A stretch of DNA of 64,000 bases from Hyphomicrobium_B sp001006785 (GCF_001006785.1 NZ_CDHO01000003.1:1736001-1800000); one strand, 5' to 3'; shown: positions 1 to 8,698, counted from the stretch's first letter. Numbers and translations: made by a program. The notes: generated by a model from the sequence alone, not told the origin.

Positions 1-230
1 TTGAATCGGAAATCCAGGCGAGCCTCGAAAAGCTGATGCGCGGCAAGACGGTCATCGCGATTGCGCATCGTCTATCGACGATTGCGGCGATGGACCGGCT
101 GATCGTGATGGAGGAAGGCCGCATCATCGAGGAAGGCACGCACGCCGAGCTGTTGCTCCGCGACGGACTTTATTCTCAGCTGTGGCAGCGGCAGTCGGGC
201 GGCTTCCTGGCGCGCGAGGCGGCCGAGTAA
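1..230 (+). CDS. ABC transporter ATP-binding/permease protein, C-terminal end (partial)
   Basis: The reading frame is open from the window edge and ends at a TAA at 228-230. Only the last part of the nucleotide-binding domain is present. It holds the H-loop (AHRLST, with the switch histidine) and the usual strand after it (DRLIVMEEGRIIEEGTHAEL). These match the end of MsbA/HlyB-type exporters, in which membrane and ATPase domains are fused. The Walker A, signature and Walker B motifs lie outside the window, so the substrate cannot be told. A drug, lipid or peptide exporter is most likely. Confidence 0.85.
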   Translation, partial: ESEIQASLEKLMRGKTVIAIAHRLSTIAAMDRLIVMEEGRIIEEGTHAELLLRDGLYSQLWQRQSGGFLAREAAE

Positions 231-242
231 ACGCAACGAAGG

Positions 243-899
243 CTAGCGGCCGTTGCGCCGCTGGCCGGCGAGCGGCTGCGGCTTGCGGGCGGCGAGCGCC
301 GCAAGTTCGACGACCGCATGACGGAAGTTGAAGAAGCGCGGCACCTCGGCCCTGTATTCGGCATAGGCGCGTCCGTAGCGCGCTTCGAGCCACGGTTCTT
401 CCGCCACCGCCATCAGCGCATAGACGAGCACGAGCGTCGCCGCGAGCGCTGTCGTTTCGGGCGACCAGGCCGCAAGCCCGAGCGCACCGAACGCCACGAT
501 GGCCGTCGCGTACTGCGGATTGCGCGTCCAGCGATAGAAGCCCTCCGTGTTGAGCCCGCTGGCCTGGCAATAGGTGGCGTCCCAGCCAAGAACCCAAAGC
601 GCATAAAGGTAAGCTGCGAACGCGACGATGGAGATTACCAGCAACGCCAATCGCAGGATCGCTGTCGGTGCAACCGCCGACAGCGCCAGCAGCCGCTCGA
701 TGCAGAGGACGAGCACGACGACATTCAACGTGCGGAAGAGGGCCCAGAACGCAAAGCTCTTGAGCGAGCCGGCCGGCGGCGCTGGCCAAATCCGCCAAGC
801 ACTTTGATCGTTCTGCGCGGCAATGCCGGCGACGAGTCCCGCAATCAGCAGGAATGCGGCAATGCCGCCGGCAACGGCGAGATAATTATTGAGAAGCAT
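243..899 (-). CDS. membrane-bound isoprenylcysteine/phospholipid methyltransferase family protein
   Basis: A protein of about 218 residues with several hydrophobic segments. Its C-terminal half carries the signature of the ICMT/PEMT-like membrane methyltransferases: a GFYRWTRNPQY motif followed by EEPWLEARYGRAYAEY. In this family these parts bind S-adenosylmethionine at the cytoplasmic face of the membrane. The true substrate (lipid, prenyl-cysteine or small molecule) cannot be read from sequence. I chose the ATG at 899; a TTG 12 codons upstream is open but has no ribosome site. It ends 12 bases from the ABC gene, convergent with it. Confidence 0.75.
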   Translation of the reverse strand: MLLNNYLAVAGGIAAFLLIAGLVAGIAAQNDQSAWRIWPAPPAGSLKSFAFWALFRTLNVVVLVLCIERLLALSAVAPTAILRLALLVISIVAFAAYLYALWVLGWDATYCQASGLNTEGFYRWTRNPQYATAIVAFGALGLAAWSPETTALAATLVLVYALMAVAEEPWLEARYGRAYAEYRAEVPRFFNFRHAVVELAALAARKPQPLAGQRRNGR

Positions 900-983
900 G
901 CTGCGCGGAAACTTGGTTGGGAATGGCTTGCCCAAAAGTGCCGGACTCGCATGTCACGTCTGCGACAGGAATTTAATTCCGAG

Positions 984-1460
984 TCAGGGACTCGGGAATT
1001 GATTGGTCTGTCGCAACGCCTCGCCGAGAACGATAGCCGCGCTCACCGCCACGTTGAGCGATCTCAGGCCTGGCCGCATCGGGATCGTAATCCGCGCATC
1101 GGTTTGTGCATGAACGCTCTCCGGGCATCCCGCGCTTTCGCGGCCGAGCATCAGAATATCATTAGGTTCAAAGGCAAAATGGATGTGCGGCGTCTCGGCG
1201 TGCGCACTCAATAAAACAAGCCGGCCGGCATCGGCGCGCCGCTCCGATAATGCGCGTCGATCCATGAATTCGGAAAAACTTATATGCCGCTTCAGGTCGA
1301 CATGATCCAGATAGTCGAGGGCGGAGCGCTTGAGCGCTCTGTCGCTCATGTCGAATCCGGTGGGGCCGATAACGTCCACCGGAACGCCGAGGCATGCGCA
1401 GAGACGAAGAATCGTGCCGGTATTCTGCGCGATGTCCGGTTGATAGAGCGCCAAGCGCAT
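984..1460 (-). CDS. trmL: tRNA (cytidine(34)-2'-O)-methyltransferase
   Basis: 158 residues, the normal length of the short SPOUT enzyme TrmL. TrmL methylates the 2'-O of the wobble base of tRNA-Leu isoacceptors. The N-terminus (LALYQPDIAQNTGTILRLC) and the C-terminal trefoil-knot region (LMLGRESAGCPE, then IPMRPGLRSLNVAVSAAIVL) fit the family closely. The gene is divergent from petA, with about 250 bases between the two starts. No alternative family fits as well. Confidence 0.92.
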   Translation of the reverse strand: MRLALYQPDIAQNTGTILRLCACLGVPVDVIGPTGFDMSDRALKRSALDYLDHVDLKRHISFSEFMDRRALSERRADAGRLVLLSAHAETPHIHFAFEPNDILMLGRESAGCPESVHAQTDARITIPMRPGLRSLNVAVSAAIVLGEALRQTNQFPSP

Positions 1461-1711
1461 TTATAGAAATCCCGCGATAATTGTGAATTGAGCTACCGAG
1501 ATTGAGAGTTTTATCACGATGCGCCAAATTGCCCCTTACACTGTTGCTCGGCCGAGCTTGAGAGCGGGACAAAACGCTGTCAGAACGACCGCAAGGGATG
1601 AAGTAGACTGGGGTTTGATGCGGACGGTTGTGAGCGGGGGACGCAAGTCTCGCCGCCTGCCCATGTATCTTGCCGCCAGTATCGCCCAATCGCTTCGAAC
1701 TGGAGGCATCC

Positions 1712-2284
1712 GTGACCACTGACGCAGTAGAACCAAATCGCCGCGATTTTATGGTGGTTGCGGGCAATGCGTTCGCCGCTGTCGGCGCCGCTTCTCTGCT
1801 TTGGCCTTTCATCCAACAGATGAACCCCGACGCCAGCACCAAGGCCCTGTCGTCTGTCGACGTTGACCTGTCGCCCGTGAAAGAGGGACAGGCCATCACA
1901 GTGCTGTGGCGCGGCAAACCGATCTTCATCCGTAACCGGACGAAAACCGAAGTCGAAGCCGCCGTGAACGTCGACGTGAAGACGCTTCCCGACAGCCTCG
2001 CGCGCAACGAAGCTCTTCCTGCTGACGATCCTGCGACGGACGCCAACCGCACCGTGAAGGGCCATGAGAACTGGATCGTTCTCGTCGGCATCTGCACGCA
2101 TCTCGGCTGTATTCCGAAGGGGCAGGCGATGGGAGACGAGCGTGGCGAATACGGCGGCTGGTTCTGCCCGTGCCACGGCTCCGTTTACGACACGTCCGGC
2201 CGTATCCGGAAAGGTCCCGCGCCCAGAAACCTCGAGGTGCCGCCCTACACTTTCTCGGCGGACACGAAAATTAAGATCGGCTAG
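1712..2284 (+). CDS. petA: ubiquinol-cytochrome c reductase, Rieske iron-sulfur subunit
   Basis: 190 residues. The GTG at 1712 was chosen because a GGAGG lies five bases upstream (1702-1706) and it gives the standard N-terminus. An RR pair at residues 10-11 followed by a hydrophobic segment to about 34 is a Tat-type signal anchor. Box I (CTHLGC, residues 128-133) and box II (CPCHGS, 152-157) supply two Cys and two His ligands for the 2Fe-2S cluster plus the disulfide pair. First gene of petABC; petB starts 11 bases after its stop. It carries electrons from ubiquinol to cytochrome c1 on the periplasmic side. Confidence 0.97.
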   Translation: MTTDAVEPNRRDFMVVAGNAFAAVGAASLLWPFIQQMNPDASTKALSSVDVDLSPVKEGQAITVLWRGKPIFIRNRTKTEVEAAVNVDVKTLPDSLARNEALPADDPATDANRTVKGHENWIVLVGICTHLGCIPKGQAMGDERGEYGGWFCPCHGSVYDTSGRIRKGPAPRNLEVPPYTFSADTKIKIG

Positions 2285-2295
2285 GGAGCAGAATA

Positions 2296-3609
2296 ATGAG
2301 CGGTCACAATTCGACCTATGAGCCGACCTCGCGCTGGGGCAAATGGTTCGACGAGCGCCTCCCAATCGGGCGCATGATGCACGGCCAGTTCGTGGACTTC
2401 CCGACGCCGCGCAATCTCAACTATCTCTGGACGTTCGGCGGCATCCTGACGTTCTGCCTCATTGCGCAGATCGTCACCGGCGTCATTCTCGCGATGCACT
2501 ATCAGCCGAGCGCCACGGGCGCCTTCGACTCGATCGAGCACATCCGTCGCGACGTGAACTACGGCTGGATGATCCGGAACTTCCACGCCGTCGGCGCGTC
2601 GATGTTCTTCCTCGCGGTCTTCATTCACATTTTCCGCGGTCTCTACTACGGGTCCTACAAGGCGCCGCGCGAAGTGCTTTGGGTGCTGGGCGTCGTGATC
2701 ATGCTTCTCATGATGGCGACGGGCTTCATGGGCTACACCCTGCCTTGGGGCCAGATGAGCTTCTGGGGCGTGACCGTCATCACCAACCTGTTCTCGGCTC
2801 TCGATACGATTATTCCGGGTCTCGGAACGGCCATTGTTGAATGGTTGTGGGGCGGCTTCTCGGTTTCGGGCGTGACGCTCAACCGCTTTTTCTCGCTTCA
2901 TTATCTGCTGCCGTTCGTGCTGACGGGCGTCGTCGGCCTGCACCTTTGGGCGCTGCACGTCGTCGGTCAGAACAACCCGACCGGTATCGATCTGAAGCAG
3001 CCGAGCGATTCCGTTCCGATGCACCCCTACGCAACCTCGAAGGATGCGGTCGGCCTTTTCGCCTTCCTCATTATCTTCGCTTGGTTCGTGTTCTTCGTGC
3101 CGGACTACCTTGGCCACGCCGACAACTACGTCGAGGCCAACCCGCTGGTGACGCCGCCGCACATCGTGCCTGAATGGTACTTCCTGCCGTTCTATGCGAT
3201 CCTGCGCGCCTTCACGAGCTCGTTCCTCGGAATTCCGCTCGGCCAGTTCGCCAAGCTGATGGGTGTCATCGCGATGTTCGCGGCCGTGCTGATCATCGCC
3301 TTCGCGCCGTGGCTCGACACGTCGCGCGTGCGCTCGGCGAAGTATCGGCCGATCTTCAAATGGTTCTTCTGGCTCTTCCTGTTCACCTGCGTGGCACTCG
3401 GCTACCTCGGCTCCAAACCGGCCGAAGGTGTGTACGTCACGTGGGCGCAGATCTTCACCGTCTATTACTTCCTGTTCTTCCTCGTCATCATGCCGGTCGT
3501 CGGCCTGATCGAGACGCCTAGGAAGTTGCCGCGTTCGATAACCGAATCCGTGCTCGGCGGCAGTTCGTCATTGCCTGAGGGCGCCGCAGCCGCCCCTGAA
3601 AAACGCTGA
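2296..3609 (+). CDS. petB: cytochrome b subunit of the bc1 complex
   Basis: 437 residues, the usual length of the alphaproteobacterial protein, with about eight membrane helices. The b-haem histidines are seen in the second helix (NFHAVGAS, FIHIFRG) and the fourth (FSLHYLLP, GLHLWALH). The quinol-oxidation motif PEWY lies at about residue 293. It forms the membrane core of complex III with the Qo and Qi sites. A ribosome site (GGGAG) precedes the ATG, and petC follows 14 bases downstream, so the three genes form one operon. Confidence 0.98.
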   Translation: MSGHNSTYEPTSRWGKWFDERLPIGRMMHGQFVDFPTPRNLNYLWTFGGILTFCLIAQIVTGVILAMHYQPSATGAFDSIEHIRRDVNYGWMIRNFHAVGASMFFLAVFIHIFRGLYYGSYKAPREVLWVLGVVIMLLMMATGFMGYTLPWGQMSFWGVTVITNLFSALDTIIPGLGTAIVEWLWGGFSVSGVTLNRFFSLHYLLPFVLTGVVGLHLWALHVVGQNNPTGIDLKQPSDSVPMHPYATSKDAVGLFAFLIIFAWFVFFVPDYLGHADNYVEANPLVTPPHIVPEWYFLPFYAILRAFTSSFLGIPLGQFAKLMGVIAMFAAVLIIAFAPWLDTSRVRSAKYRPIFKWFFWLFLFTCVALGYLGSKPAEGVYVTWAQIFTVYYFLFFLVIMPVVGLIETPRKLPRSITESVLGGSSSLPEGAAAAPEKR

Positions 3610-3623
3610 GAGGAGCGAGACAA

Positions 3624-4487
3624 ATGAAAAGACGTTTCTCTCACGCTCTTGCCGGTGCCATCGCCGCACTCGTTGTGGTCCCGGCTGTCGCGCATAGCGC
3701 AGAAGGTGGTCACCCGGAGATCGCTCGCCAGTCGTGGGCATTCTCGGGCTTCACCGGCCAGTTTGACCGTGCCCAGCTGCAGCGCGGCTTCCAAGTCTAC
3801 AAGGAAGTCTGCTCGGCCTGTCACGGTCTGAAGCGGGTCGCGTTCCGCAACCTCGTCCAGCCCGGCGGCCCGGAGTTCCCGGAAGCCTCCGTCAAGGCCT
3901 TGGCCGCTGCGTGGCCGAACCAGATTACGGACGGCCCGAACGACGAAGGCAAGATGTTCGAGCGTCCGCCGCTGCTGTCGGACACGATCCACGGGCCGTT
4001 CAAGAACGATCAGGAAGCCCGCGCCGCCCAGAACGGCGCGCTGCCGCCGGATCTTTCGCTCATCGCCCGCGCCCGTGGCATCGAGCGCAACCCTGCCTGG
4101 TACGTTCATCCGTTCCTGATGCTCGGCGATATCTTCAAGAGCTATCAGGAAGCCGGCGCCGACTACCTCGTCGCGCTGCTGACGGAATACACGGACGCGC
4201 CTGCGAGCTTCCAGCTTGCGGACGGCAAGTATTACAACAAGGCCTTCGCGGGTCATCAGATCAGCATGCCGCCGCCGCTGTCGGAAGGCGTCGTGACCTA
4301 TCAGGACGGCACGCCCGGCACGGTTGAGAACTATGCCCATGACGTCGCGGCCTTCCTGTCGTGGACGGCGGACCCGCATTTCGATCAGCGCAAGCAGATC
4401 GGCTGGCAGGTCATCCTGTACCTGATCATCACGACGATCCTTCTCTACATCGGCAAGAAGCGCATCTGGGCGGCGATCAAGCACTGA
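3624..4487 (+). CDS. petC: cytochrome c1
   Basis: 287 residues. A cleavable signal peptide ends near residue 26 (AVAHSAEGG). The haem c site CSACH is at residues 63-67 and the probable axial Met is in GHQISMPPPL. A C-terminal hydrophobic helix followed by KKR anchors the protein in the membrane. It accepts electrons from the Rieske subunit and passes them to a soluble cytochrome c. Last gene of petABC; a strong terminator follows at 4519. In some species cytochrome b and c1 are fused, but here they are separate. Confidence 0.97.
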   Translation: MKRRFSHALAGAIAALVVVPAVAHSAEGGHPEIARQSWAFSGFTGQFDRAQLQRGFQVYKEVCSACHGLKRVAFRNLVQPGGPEFPEASVKALAAAWPNQITDGPNDEGKMFERPPLLSDTIHGPFKNDQEARAAQNGALPPDLSLIARARGIERNPAWYVHPFLMLGDIFKSYQEAGADYLVALLTEYTDAPASFQLADGKYYNKAFAGHQISMPPPLSEGVVTYQDGTPGTVENYAHDVAAFLSWTADPHFDQRKQIGWQVILYLIITTILLYIGKKRIWAAIKH

Positions 4488-4518
4488 CCCGGCGGCCCGC
4501 CGATGGAACGTGATTACG

Positions 4519-4548
4519 AAAAGGCCTCGCTTGCGGGGCCTTTTTTAT
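4519..4548 (+). terminator. rho-independent terminator of petABC
   Basis: An AAGGCC...GGCCTT stem with an inner CGC/GCG pairing and a TT loop is followed by six T. It lies about 30 bases after the petC stop. Confidence 0.9.
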
Positions 4549-4586
4549 TGTAAGTGGCGCCCGGAGTATCGATGGGAGAGAGGACT

Positions 4587-5465
4587 ATGACGCAATCCGT
4601 TCTCGGCATCGTCGGCGGCAGCGGCTTCTACAACTTGCCGGGTCTGGCGCACGCGGAATGGCGGCGCATCGAGAGCCCCTGGGGCGCGCCTTCCGATGAC
4701 ATCCTCTTCGCCGACATCGATGGGCTGCCCATCCGCTTCCTGCCGCGTCACGGCCGGGGGCATAAGCTGTCGCCGAGCGACATCGACTACCGCGCCAACG
4801 TCGACGCCTTGAAGCGCGCCGGCGTCACCGATCTGGTTTCGGTCTCCGCGTGCGGCTCGCTGAAGAAAAAATACAAGCCCGGCGATTTCGTGCTCCCCGA
4901 CCAGTTCATCGATCGCACCTTCGCCCGCGAGAAATCGTTCTTCGGCAAGGGCTGCGTCGCACACGTCGCGATGGGCGACCCGACGAGCCCCCTCCTGCAC
5001 AAGGCGCTCGAGAAAGCCGCCAAGTCGGAAAATATCAAAGTCCACCACGGTGGCACCTATCTCGCAATGGAAGGTCCGCAGTTCTCGACGCGCGCCGAAA
5101 GCAATCTCTACCGCTCATGGAATTGCGACGTCATCGGCATGACGAACATGCCGGAAGCCAAGCTCGCTCGCGAAGCCGAGATCTGTTACGCGAGCGTCGC
5201 GATGGTGACGGATTACGACTGCTGGCACGATGATCACGCCCACGTCGACGTCGCGGCGATCATCGAAGTGATGAAGGAAAACACCGGCAAGGCGCAGCGG
5301 CTGGTGGCCCGTCTCGCTCGCGACTTCCCGCGCGAGCATCCGGCATGCCCGATCGGCTCGGACCGCTCGCTCGAAGTCGCGATCATCACGCCTCCGGAAG
5401 CGCGCGACCCCGAGCTTCTGAAGAAGCTCGACGCCGTCGCCGGGCGTGTCCTCGCGAACGCCTAG
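4587..5465 (+). CDS. mtnP: S-methyl-5'-thioadenosine phosphorylase
   Basis: 292 residues. The ATG at 4587 follows a GAGAGG run; an in-frame ATG at 4572 has no such site. The phosphate-binding GGSGFY near the N-terminus, RHGRGHKLSPSDIDYRANV, SACGSLKKKYKPGDFVLPDQF and MEGPQFSTRAES are typical of MTA phosphorylase rather than of plain purine nucleoside phosphorylase. It splits MTA, the by-product of polyamine and homoserine-lactone synthesis, into adenine and methylthioribose-1-phosphate. The products feed apt and mtnA located downstream. Its stop codon overlaps the end of a dispersed repeat. Confidence 0.93.
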   Translation: MTQSVLGIVGGSGFYNLPGLAHAEWRRIESPWGAPSDDILFADIDGLPIRFLPRHGRGHKLSPSDIDYRANVDALKRAGVTDLVSVSACGSLKKKYKPGDFVLPDQFIDRTFAREKSFFGKGCVAHVAMGDPTSPLLHKALEKAAKSENIKVHHGGTYLAMEGPQFSTRAESNLYRSWNCDVIGMTNMPEAKLAREAEICYASVAMVTDYDCWHDDHAHVDVAAIIEVMKENTGKAQRLVARLARDFPREHPACPIGSDRSLEVAIITPPEARDPELLKKLDAVAGRVLANA

Positions 5466-5573
5466 AGCGCTTCTGGAAAAGTCGGAACCGGTTTTCCGAT
5501 ACGAAGCACGACACGACAAAGCCCCAGAGCCGATCCGCGATTCAACGGAAAGCAAAAAGCGGAAAGGCTCTAG
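5462..5573 (+). repeat. dispersed extragenic palindromic repeat, copy A
   Basis: A 112-base element bounded by the inverted ends CTAGAGC and GCTCTAG. It contains GGAAAA...TTTTCC dyads and the segment AGAGCCGATCCGCGATTC followed by AACGGAAAGC. A second copy of the right half lies at 40771-40842. The stop codons of mtnP (TAG at 5463) and of the convergent gene (at 5570) both fall inside the element's ends. The left part (GGAACCGGTTTTCC) resembles common rhizobial intergenic palindromes. Confidence 0.75.
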
Positions 5574-6001
5574 TTGAAGCCGATCAGTATCTTCATCTTG
5601 ATGAGCTGCGGGAACGCCAGTTCCAGGCCCGCGCCGACGAACCAAAGGATGACGCCGAGGAGCAGCACACCTGGCACGGCCGCGATCGCAGCTTTCAGGA
5701 AGAACGTGACGAGGCGTGCGAACGGCACGTCGAACGCACGGACGGTGGCAGCGACAGGGACGTTGCCGATACATGGCTCGGTTTCGGCGGCGCGATAGAT
5801 CTGCGGCTGCGGGCGGGAATAGTCGTCGTCGATACCGGTCGAGAGTGTGGGCGCTGCCGCACGCTCGCGCGCGGCGCGTTCCCGAGCTTCGCGGGCGCGG
5901 GCTTCCTTTTCACGACGGAGCGTCCGGGGAAGATCGTCAGTGTCGTCCGAGAACGAGCCGAAGTCGGGGCCGGCCATCGCGGGCGAGCCTTGTGCTGCCA
6001 T
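5570..6001 (-). CDS. hypothetical single-pass membrane protein
   Basis: 143 residues if translated from the ATG at 6001; a GTG at 6040 is also in frame. The first half is charged and low in complexity (REKEARAREARERAARERAA), probably a cytoplasmic helical stretch. Near the C-terminus a hydrophobic segment (FFLKAAIAAVPGVLLLGVIL) is a membrane helix. I do not recognise a family. The gene is convergent with mtnP and shares the repeat element at its 3' end; it is divergent from apt. Function unknown. Confidence 0.65.
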   Translation of the reverse strand: MAAQGSPAMAGPDFGSFSDDTDDLPRTLRREKEARAREARERAARERAAAPTLSTGIDDDYSRPQPQIYRAAETEPCIGNVPVAATVRAFDVPFARLVTFFLKAAIAAVPGVLLLGVILWFVGAGLELAFPQLIKMKILIGFN

Positions 6002-6131
6002 CTCGTTGTACCTCAGCAAACTATTATTTAGCCACGTCACGGAACAATCGTCCGCTCTGGGCTACGCTGCTTCTACCTAGACGCCAGCGATATTGCTATT
6101 TTGCGCCGTCAATTGGGCGGGAGTGCAGCAC

Positions 6132-6662
6132 GTGCAAGACCTTGAAGATCTGATCCGGACCATCCCCGATTATCCGAAACCCGGAATTATGTTTCGGGAT
6201 ATCACCACGCTCCTCGCCGATCCCAAAGGCTTGAAGAAAGCCATCAAGCACATGGCGAAACCCTTCGAGAAGGAAAAGATCGAAGCTGTCGCGGGCATCG
6301 AAGCGCGCGGCTTTATTCTCGGAGGCGCGATTGCCGATCGCCTCGAATGCGGCTTCATTCCGATCCGCAAGAAGGGCAAGCTGCCGTGGAAGACCATCGG
6401 GCAGGAATATACGCTCGAATACGGCGTGGACGTCATCGAGGTGCATGAGGACGCGATTGCCGAAGGTACGCGTGTGCTCATCGTTGACGACCTGATCGCA
6501 ACCGGCGGTACGGCGGAAGCCGCCGCGAAACTCGTGCAGCGCTCCGGCGGGAAAATCATCGGCGCGACCTTTATCGTCGATCTGCCGGATCTCGGCGGCA
6601 TGAAACGATTGTCGGACCTCGGCGTCGAGAGTCATGCACTCGTCTCGTTCGGAGGTCATTAG
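6132..6662 (+). CDS. apt: adenine phosphoribosyltransferase
   Basis: 176 residues from the GTG at 6132, which has a GCGGGAG site about eight bases upstream. The PRPP-binding loop VLIVDDLIATGGTAEAA, the N-terminal IPDYPKPGIMFRDIT and GIEARGFILGG are diagnostic. It converts adenine plus PRPP to AMP. The context is telling: it takes the adenine released by MtnP and heads a closely packed cluster (apt, zinc-ribbon protein, hydrolase, mtnA, aldolase) with mostly overlapping genes. PRPP would come from Prs, also in this window. Confidence 0.95.
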   Translation: MQDLEDLIRTIPDYPKPGIMFRDITTLLADPKGLKKAIKHMAKPFEKEKIEAVAGIEARGFILGGAIADRLECGFIPIRKKGKLPWKTIGQEYTLEYGVDVIEVHEDAIAEGTRVLIVDDLIATGGTAEAAAKLVQRSGGKIIGATFIVDLPDLGGMKRLSDLGVESHALVSFGGH

Positions 6663-6670
6663 TCACGGCT

Positions 6671-6892
6671 GTGTCCCTGTCCGGCGATCAACTGAAGACA
6701 GCGCTAGCCACCCTCGCCGCGTGGCGTTCGGAACCGGACGCTCCGTGCCGCTGCCCAGTGTGCGGAGTATCGGGTCTCGCAATCGCCGACCGCTCCGCGC
6801 GTCCCTATGCGGAATGGTACGTGCTGACGTGTGAAAGCTGCGGCCTCGACGAAACCGTGCACATCCCGATGGCGGGGGTTCCGGAGACGTGA
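6671..6892 (+). CDS. small zinc-ribbon protein of unknown function
   Basis: 73 residues from a GTG at 6671. Two CxxC pairs (CPVCG at about 28-32 and CESCG at about 54-58) predict a small zinc ribbon; a CRC tripeptide precedes the first pair. The start lies eight bases after apt and the stop overlaps the next start (GTGA at 6889-6892), which argues for real translation in an operon. I know no function for it. It could be a nucleic-acid or protein-binding adaptor. Confidence 0.65.
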   Translation: MSLSGDQLKTALATLAAWRSEPDAPCRCPVCGVSGLAIADRSARPYAEWYVLTCESCGLDETVHIPMAGVPET

Positions 6893-7608
6893 TCGCCAAG
6901 CCCGCAGATGAGATCGTTCTGCTGCCCGGTCTCGACGGCACCGGAGACCTGTTCGATCGTCTGGCGGCCAGCCTTGCGGACGAATTCACGGTAAATGTCA
7001 TGCGCTATCCGAATGATCCAAGTCTCGGATATGCCGGATACGCAGAGCTGGCGCGCAAGCTGATCGGTAAACGCCGCGTCTTTCTTCTCGGCGAGTCCTT
7101 TTCCGGCCCCGTTGCCGTGCGCGTCGCGGCTCAGCTCGGACCGCAGATCAAGGGCGTAATCCTGGCGGCGACGTTCCTGCGAACACCCTTGCCTGCTTGG
7201 TTCATGCGCCGGGCATCGCACACCGAACCCGAGGCGACGCCAAAGAGGATCAGGGATGCGATATTGATGGGTTCCTATGGCGACGACGAACTGAGAAACA
7301 AGGTTGACGAAATTGTTCGCGGCCTGTCGCGTCCCGTTCGCGCGGCGCGCCTGCGTGCCATCGCGGAGGTCGACGTGAGAGAAGACTTCGCCAGGCTCCG
7401 CTGCCCGGTCCTCGTCCTGCACGGACGCAAGGATTGGTTGGTTTCGATCACGCCCATGCAGAAAGCCGCGTGCGATAAAGGCGGAGTACGCATCGTCGCG
7501 TTTTCCGCCGCGCATATGCTGCTGCAGACGCGTGCCGCCGAGGCTGCAATGGAAATATCCGCTTTCGCGAAATCGAAGACGTTATGGGAGGCGCAGAATG
7601 AAAATTGA
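6889..7608 (+). CDS. alpha/beta hydrolase
   Basis: 239 residues from a GTG that overlaps the previous stop by four bases. The fold is clear: LLPGLDGTGDLF (oxyanion loop), the nucleophile elbow GESFSG with the catalytic Ser, an Asp in LHGRKDWLV, and the catalytic His in SAAHMLLQ. It is probably a soluble esterase or thioesterase. Its reading frame overlaps mtnA by 11 bases, so it is co-translated with the MTA salvage enzymes. A role on a methylthio compound is possible but only inferred from position. Confidence 0.85.
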   Translation: MIAKPADEIVLLPGLDGTGDLFDRLAASLADEFTVNVMRYPNDPSLGYAGYAELARKLIGKRRVFLLGESFSGPVAVRVAAQLGPQIKGVILAATFLRTPLPAWFMRRASHTEPEATPKRIRDAILMGSYGDDELRNKVDEIVRGLSRPVRAARLRAIAEVDVREDFARLRCPVLVLHGRKDWLVSITPMQKAACDKGGVRIVAFSAAHMLLQTRAAEAAMEISAFAKSKTLWEAQNEN

Positions 7609-8698
7609 CGGCGTCGCATCGCGTACCATCTGGCTTAAGCCCGACGGCTGGTCGGTCGGCATTCTCGATCAAACGATGCTGCCGCATACCGTTGTTCGAA
7701 AAACTTTGCGAACGCCGGAAGACGCAGCCCTCGCGATCAAGACTATGCAGGTTCGCGGTGCGCCCCTGATAGGTGTCACGGCGGCGTACGGAGTGGCGCT
7801 CGCGATGCGTGCCGATCCGTCAGACGCGTCGCTCAAGCACGCGCTCGCGTTTCTTGCCGAGCAGCGGCCGACCGCGGTGAACCTGCGCTGGGCGTTGAAC
7901 GATCTGCAAGCGACGCTCGTCTCGCTCCCGCCAAAGTCACGCGCAGCCGCTGCTTATGCGCGTGCCGCCGAGATCGCGGACGACGACGTCGAGACGTGCC
8001 GGCGCATCGGCGTCAACGGCCTGCGCCTGATCCAGGAACTCGCCAATGAGCGGCCGGGCGAACCCGTCAACATCCTCACGCATTGCAACGCCGGTTGGCT
8101 CGCGTGCGTCGATTGGGGAACGGCGACGTCTCCGATTTATCAGGCGCATGATGCCGGAATTCCCGTGCATGTCTGGGTCGATGAAACGCGGCCGCGCTGC
8201 CAGGGATCGGCATTGACCGCATTCGAACTGGCACAGCACGGCGTGCCCTACACGCTGATCGCGGACAACGCGGGCGGACATTTCATGCAGCGCGATTGCG
8301 TCGACATGGTCATCGTCGGCACCGACCGCGTCACCGCATGCGGCGATGTCGCCAACAAGATCGGCACCTATCTGAAGGCGCTCGCAGCCCACGACAACGG
8401 CGTACCGTTCTACGTCGCGTTGCCCTATTCGACGATCGACTGGAGCATCGAGCGCGGCGCCGACATCCCGATCGAGGAACGCGGCGCCGACGAAGTTCTG
8501 CGCGTGCAAGGCCGTCTTCCCGACGGCGCCGTCGCATCCGTCGCGATATCCGCCGATGGAACGCCCGCACGCAATCCGGCATTTGACGTAACGCCCGCCA
8601 AGCTCGTGACGGCGTTCATCACCGAGCGCGGCGTCTGCGAAGCCTCGCGCGATGGCCTGCTGTCGCTCTATCCGGAAAAGAAAAGTTGCGCCGCATGA
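7598..8698 (+). CDS. mtnA: S-methyl-5-thioribose-1-phosphate isomerase
   Basis: 366 residues. The ATG at 7598 has GGAGG seven bases upstream (7586-7590), inside the previous gene. Family motifs include MQVRGAPLIGVTAAYG, LTHCNAGWLACVDWG, VWVDETRPRCQGSALTAFEL and GTDRVTACGDVANKIGTY with the catalytic Cys and Asp. It interconverts methylthioribose-1-phosphate and methylthioribulose-1-phosphate. Related eIF2B-type isomerases exist, but the DETRP motif and the mtnP and aldolase neighbours support MtnA. It overlaps the aldolase gene by four bases (ATGA). Confidence 0.95.
   Translation: MKIDGVASRTIWLKPDGWSVGILDQTMLPHTVVRKTLRTPEDAALAIKTMQVRGAPLIGVTAAYGVALAMRADPSDASLKHALAFLAEQRPTAVNLRWALNDLQATLVSLPPKSRAAAAYARAAEIADDDVETCRRIGVNGLRLIQELANERPGEPVNILTHCNAGWLACVDWGTATSPIYQAHDAGIPVHVWVDETRPRCQGSALTAFELAQHGVPYTLIADNAGGHFMQRDCVDMVIVGTDRVTACGDVANKIGTYLKALAAHDNGVPFYVALPYSTIDWSIERGADIPIEERGADEVLRVQGRLPDGAVASVAISADGTPARNPAFDVTPAKLVTAFITERGVCEASRDGLLSLYPEKKSCAA

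Noticed and set aside
318..1214. A 298-codon plus-strand frame opposite the membrane methyltransferase and trmL
   Set aside because: Overlaps two genes with clear motifs on the other strand.
2281..3162. A 293-codon minus-strand frame opposite petB
   Set aside because: Antisense to cytochrome b; Arg/Glu/His-rich composition without domains.
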